Source: Lentimicrobiaceae bacterium (GTDB lineage: Bacteria > Bacteroidota > Bacteroidia > Bacteroidales > WCHB1-69). From it: a stretch of DNA of 19,078 bases. Positions 16,436 through 19,078 of this stretch are shown piece by piece. Within the stretch, counting starts at the first letter, position 1, and each line of letters starts with the position of its first letter. Both the position numbers and the translations under genes were made by a program. Below the pieces are notes generated by a model. It was not told the origin of the DNA. It saw nothing but the letters and a program-made list of their open reading frames with translations, and ran no database searches. The DNA lies in contig WQSU01000011.1 of assembly GCA_009787675.1 (NCBI GenBank), positions 1-19,078 of the forward strand, in the 5' to 3' direction.

Positions 16436-17782
16436 TCAAGGTTGTATTCCAATGTAGTTCTGCGGTGTTATAGTGCGCAGTTCTTTTTTCACTGTTTCCG
16501 AAATATTTAGGCTTTCAATAAAATCCAATATTACCTCTTTAGTAATGGCTTTGCCTCTGGTGGCGGCTTTGAGCGCTTCGTAAGGTTGCGGATAATTTTC
16601 TCTTCGCAAAATGGTTTGAATGGCTTCAGCAACTACTGCCCAATTTTTTTCTAAATCCTCATTTAGTATTTCTTTATTGATGATGAGCTTGTTTATTCCG
16701 CGCAGGAGCGATTTTAGCGCTACAATACTGTGGGCAAATGGCACGCCTATGTTTCTCGTTACAGTACTGTCGGTTAAGTCGCGTTGCAACCTTGAAACGG
16801 GAAGTTTGGCAGAAAGTCCTTCAAACAAGGCATTGGCAATGCAAATGTTTCCCTCAGCGTTTTCGAAATCAATAGGATTTACTTTATGGGGCATTGCAGA
16901 AGAACCTACCTCTTTTTCATTTACTTTTTGTGTAAAGTAATTCATTGAGATGTAAGCCCATACATCACGTGCAAAATCAAGCAAAATGGTGTTGATCCGC
17001 TTCATAGTATCAAAATAGGCTGCCATCATGTCGTAATGCTCTATTTGTGTGGTGGTTTGCAAACGTTTCAATCCTAATTTTTCCTTCAAGAATTTATTGC
17101 CGAAAGTTACCCAATCAATATCAGGATAGGCAACATGGTGTGCATTAAAATTACCGGTGGCGCCGCCAAATTTTCCGCAAAACGGGATCGTTTCAAATAA
17201 TGCTAATTGATTTTCAATGCGTTCATAAAATACAAACCATTCTTTTCCCATAGTGGTGGGCGAAGCAGGTTGTCCATGGGTGTGCGCCAACATGGGCGTA
17301 TGCATCCACTCTATCGCATTCTTTCGTAAAAGTTGTTGCAGATTTTCAATCTCTTCAAACCAGACATCCCGCTGAAACTCCTTCATTAAATAGGGAATTG
17401 CCGTATTGTTTATATCTTGCGATGTTAACCCAAAATGAATAAATTCCTTATATTCAGATAAATGTAAAATATCGAACTTCTCTTTTAAGAAATACTCCAC
17501 CGCTTTTACATCATGATTTGTAACACTTTCTATTTCAATGACACGCAAGGCATCTTCTTCGGAGAAGTGTTGATAAATGACGCGCAAGTCATCAAAAACC
17601 TTTGTATTAATAGTTTTCAATTGCGGTAACGGGAGTTCGCACAGGGTAATAAAGTACTCAATTTCTACGAGCGCCCGCGCCCGAATAAGTGCAAATTCAG
17701 AAAAATAGTCTGATAACGCAACAACTTGTTTGTAATATCTTCCGTCGATGGCGGAAATGGCGGATAATCTGTTTACACTCAT
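16436..17782 (-). CDS. purB: Adenylosuccinate lyase
   Basis: Catalyses two fumarate-releasing steps of purine synthesis: SAICAR to AICAR and adenylosuccinate to AMP. The 448 residues match the family (about 430-460). The N-terminus has the purB-type AISAIDGRYYKQV, catalytic-site blocks include FGLTSQDINNTA (about 117-128) and HTHGQPASPTTMGKE, and the fumarase/ASL superfamily signature GSSAMPHKVNPIDFENAEGN sits at 283-302 with the catalytic Ser at 284/285. RLQRDLTDSTVTRNIGVPFA is typical of the longer E. coli-like subgroup. It follows tRNA-Arg and its terminator on the same strand and precedes amn. No clear promoter box is visible in the about 40 bases after the terminator. Confidence 0.97.
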   Translation of the reverse strand: MSVNRLSAISAIDGRYYKQVVALSDYFSEFALIRARALVEIEYFITLCELPLPQLKTINTKVFDDLRVIYQHFSEEDALRVIEIESVTNHDVKAVEYFLKEKFDILHLSEYKEFIHFGLTSQDINNTAIPYLMKEFQRDVWFEEIENLQQLLRKNAIEWMHTPMLAHTHGQPASPTTMGKEWFVFYERIENQLALFETIPFCGKFGGATGNFNAHHVAYPDIDWVTFGNKFLKEKLGLKRLQTTTQIEHYDMMAAYFDTMKRINTILLDFARDVWAYISMNYFTQKVNEKEVGSSAMPHKVNPIDFENAEGNICIANALFEGLSAKLPVSRLQRDLTDSTVTRNIGVPFAHSIVALKSLLRGINKLIINKEILNEDLEKNWAVVAEAIQTILRRENYPQPYEALKAATRGKAITKEVILDFIESLNISETVKKELRTITPQNYIGIQP

Positions 17783-17823
17783 AGTTTAATTTTTGGAATG
17801 ACAAAAAAACAACTTTTTTTAAA

Positions 17824-17860
17824 TAAAAAAAGACTGTTTTACATTCTGTACAAACAGCCT
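17824..17860 (-). terminator. Rho-independent terminator after tRNA-Arg
   Basis: On the minus strand AGGCTGTTT (17852-17860) pairs with AAACAGTCT (17831-17839) through one G-U pair. TGTA/TACA extend the stem past a bulged base around a three-base loop. A run of seven T then ATTT follows. It begins seven bases after the tRNA 3' end and lies between the tRNA and purB. Confidence 0.8.
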
Positions 17861-17866
17861 TTCCAG

Positions 17867-17940
17867 TGATTCCGACAGGATTCAAACCTGTAACCTTCTG
17901 ATCCGTAGTCAGATACTCTATTCAGTTGAGCTACGGAACC
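17867..17940 (-). tRNA. tRNA-Arg (anticodon ACG)
   Basis: A 74-nt cloverleaf on the minus strand. The acceptor stem GGTTCCG pairs with CGGAATC (one G-U pair), the D arm is GCTC/GAGT, the anticodon stem TCTGA/TCAGA encloses loop CTACGGA giving anticodon ACG (A34 is normally deaminated to inosine), the variable loop is AGGTT, and the T arm ACAGG/CCTGT has loop TTTGAAT. The discriminator base is A. The 3' CCA is not encoded. ACG reads CGU, CGC and CGA arginine codons. Confidence 0.96.
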
Positions 17941-17952
17941 GCTTCGGGACGG

Positions 17953-17960
17953 CAAAAATA
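17953..17960 (-). promoter_or_regulatory. Predicted promoter -7 box for tRNA-Arg
   Basis: The minus strand reads TATTTTTG followed by CCGT, an exact TAnnTTTG match 12 bases before the tRNA 5' end. It partly overlaps a 9-base AT-only inverted repeat (AATAATATT / AATATTATT, 17957-17981). Confidence 0.55.
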
Positions 17961-18269
17961 ATATTTTTTATGAATATTATTGTTGGCTTTTCAATAAAAA
18001 ATCATTTATGACTGAAAATGAGATGTTTATTTGTTTCATTGTTTATGTTTTAGGCGAAAATAAAAAAAAAACCGCCTATTTTTGAGCGAGGATTTTGTAT
18101 GTTTTTTGGTTTATTTGTTGGAAAAATTATCATAGTTGGCTCAAAAATTAGGGAATCTCACAGTTTGTTTTCTGTGACGGAATTTCGGGAATATTCTTTT
18201 ATATGCATTTGAAAAAATGTGTCATTTGTCATCTTCTTCAATTCCAACAATTCTAAATCGGGAAAAAGG
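17961..18269. other. AT-rich intergenic stretch without a supported gene
   Basis: It lies between the divergent tRNA-Arg and AlbA_2 remnant. It contains an inverted repeat TAGGCG (18051-18056) / CGCCTA (18073-18078) around an A-run, a TATTTTTG box at 18077-18084, and a 37-codon frame from ATG 18099 to the stop ending at 18212 with no recognisable product. A second inverted repeat is TCACAG (18158-18163) / CTGTGA (18172-18177). I do not claim a gene here. Confidence 0.5.
18051..18078. repeat. TAGGCG/CGCCTA inverted repeat
   Basis: Perfect six-base arms around a 16-base loop that is almost all A. The arms match those of the repeat at 14658-14701. Confidence 0.35.
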
Positions 18270-18277
18270 TATTTTTG
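18270..18277 (+). promoter_or_regulatory. Predicted promoter -7 box for the AlbA_2 remnant
   Basis: TATTTTTG followed by CCGG, an exact TAnnTTTG match 24 bases before ATG 18302. It overlaps the TTG (18275) that would start a longer frame, so the ATG is the better start. Confidence 0.45.
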
Positions 18278-18301
18278 CCGGAGCTTGACAAATCAGCAAG
18301 T

Positions 18302-18965
18302 ATGATGACTGCAGAACAAATAAAACGCCTTATCCCGCAAGGCGAAACAACTACTGTCCAATTCAAAATAAGGACGGAAGAAGTCTGTAAAATGGGTGTG
18401 GAAATGGTTGCTTTCAGTAATGCTCAAGGTGGAGTGCTTGTTAGTGGGATTAATGACAAAACCGGTGTAGTAACAGGCTTATCGTTTGAAGAGATACAAC
18501 AAACCAATGCGCTACTTGCCAACGCTGCTTCTGAAAATGTAAAACCTGCCATTATTATAAATACGGAAACGGTTAACATTGACGGACAAAACATTATGGT
18601 TACAACTATTCCAAAAGGTAAAGACAAAACATACAAGGACGAATTAACCAATGCCGGTATTCTTAGCTACTTAGTACAGAGTACAGAAATTGAGGAAATT
18701 GTACGGGCAATGGACACAAATTTCACTACTGAAAAACTTTTGAAAAATATTTCTTTGATGGATGAAACCGGACAGTTGGAAAGACCACTTGAAGTATTTG
18801 TAGAAACATTGACGAACACTTTCATTCACAGAGATTATTTTATTAATTCGCCAATTAGGTTGTTTATTTTTGATAAATAGACGTTATCTAAAAATCCTGA
18901 AAGACAATAAATTGATTGAATATGTCGGATCTGACAAAACCGGAGGATACCAAGTAATTACATAG
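18302..18965 (+). pseudogene. Degraded AlbA_2 (Schlafen-like) ATP-binding transcriptional regulator
   Basis: A remnant of the common bacterial AlbA_2-domain proteins, often called ATP-dependent DNA helicase-like or putative transcriptional regulators and usually about 380-480 residues. The AlbA_2 part is well kept: MMTAEQIKRLIPQGETTTVQ FK as two adjoining pieces, VEMVAFSNAQGGVLVSGIND, and IPKGKDKTYKD. It then jumps directly to ELTNAGILSYL, skipping about 60 residues expected there, and later to VETLTNTFIHRDYFINSPIR and LFIFDK, where a TAG at 18878 ends the frame. Shifted by one frame, 18882-18965 encodes RYLKILKDNKLIEYVGSDKT and GGYQVIT, the usual C-terminal winged-helix end. So conserved blocks remain, but at least two internal deletions and a frameshift have occurred. 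The 18302-18880 part (192 codons) may still be translated. Confidence 0.8.
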
Positions 18966-18975
18966 AATAACCAAA

Positions 18976-19078
18976 ATGAAACCACCCCCGTTACTTCAAA
19001 TAGACCCCTGGCTGAAACCTTTCGGTTTCTCACTAAAACGCAGCGCCGAAAAAGCAAAATTGCGCGAACTGGAATGAC
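18976..19078 (+). CDS. glgB: Probable 1,4-alpha-glucan branching enzyme, N-terminus (partial)
   Basis: Only 34 codons are visible before the window ends. The sequence MKPPPLLQIDPWLKPF, followed by a basic and acidic helix ending KLRELEW, resembles the start of Bacteroidetes glycogen branching enzymes, where a D-PWL-P motif precedes a charged helix. That enzyme makes alpha-1,6 branches in glycogen. The ATG lies ten bases after the end of the AlbA_2 remnant. No catalytic motif can be seen, so the call rests on the N-terminal motif alone. Confidence 0.6.

Noticed and set aside
18158..18177. TCACAG-N8-CTGTGA, at first sight a CRP/FNR-like site
   Set aside because: The arms are in the opposite order to TGTGA-N6-TCACA and the spacer is eight, so it is a hairpin-type repeat, not a CRP consensus.
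18099..18212. A 37-codon frame behind a TATTTTTG box
   Set aside because: No recognisable product, AT-rich DNA and a box that coincides with an inverted repeat; there is too little to call a gene.
17861..18301. tRNA-Arg as an attachment site for an integrated element
   Set aside because: The 3' end of the tRNA faces purB, a core gene. No integrase, no repeated tRNA 3' fragment and no cargo are visible; the AlbA_2 remnant is on the 5' side.

Overview
The window is an AT-rich stretch of a Bacteroidetes (Bacteroidota) chromosome. Several things point there. Promoter boxes are of the TAnnTTTG type, and gene leaders are A/T-rich without Shine-Dalgarno motifs. The AMP nucleosidase is the short single-domain type, ribosomal protein S16 has a long acidic tail, and an Na+-pump decarboxylase beta subunit and MeaB occur in the same region. 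I cannot place it below phylum with confidence; a Bacteroidales-like lineage is plausible. Most of the window is core housekeeping sequence.

Layout. Bases 1-3948 (minus) read as one transcription unit in the order gcvT, a CapD/FlaA1-type nucleotide-sugar 4,6-dehydratase, then meaB, which runs off the left edge. Bases 4088-6250 (minus) form a second unit, mreC-mreD-tpiA, lacking the usual mreB, PBP2 and rodA partners. A Sir2/CobB-type deacylase (6305-6997, minus) and a lone sodium-pump decarboxylase beta subunit (7199-8413, minus) follow. From 8665 the genes turn to the plus strand: a MauE/DoxX-type membrane protein fused to a thioredoxin-like domain, rpsP with a strong intrinsic terminator, a glutamyl-tRNA amidotransferase subunit that resembles archaeal GatE more than GatB, and a ComEC/Rec2 channel protein. 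From 14749 the minus strand resumes with an orphan ECF sigma factor, AMP nucleosidase, purB and a tRNA-Arg(ACG) gene. The right end holds a decayed AlbA_2 (Schlafen-like) gene and the first codons of a probable glycogen branching enzyme.

Functional links. purB and the AMP nucleosidase make and destroy AMP and lie next to each other on the same strand. meaB and the decarboxylase beta subunit both fit methylmalonyl-CoA/propionate metabolism, but they are about 6 kb apart and in different units. Nearly every predicted transcription unit starts behind a TAnnTTTG-like box, often followed by GC, which helps to choose starts (comEC, the AlbA_2 remnant) and divides the window into operons.

I see no CRISPR array, insertion sequence, prophage or obvious defence island. 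The most unusual item is the GatE-type protein with no GatD beside it. The AlbA_2 remnant shows stepwise gene erosion. All product calls come from reading motifs, without database searches.
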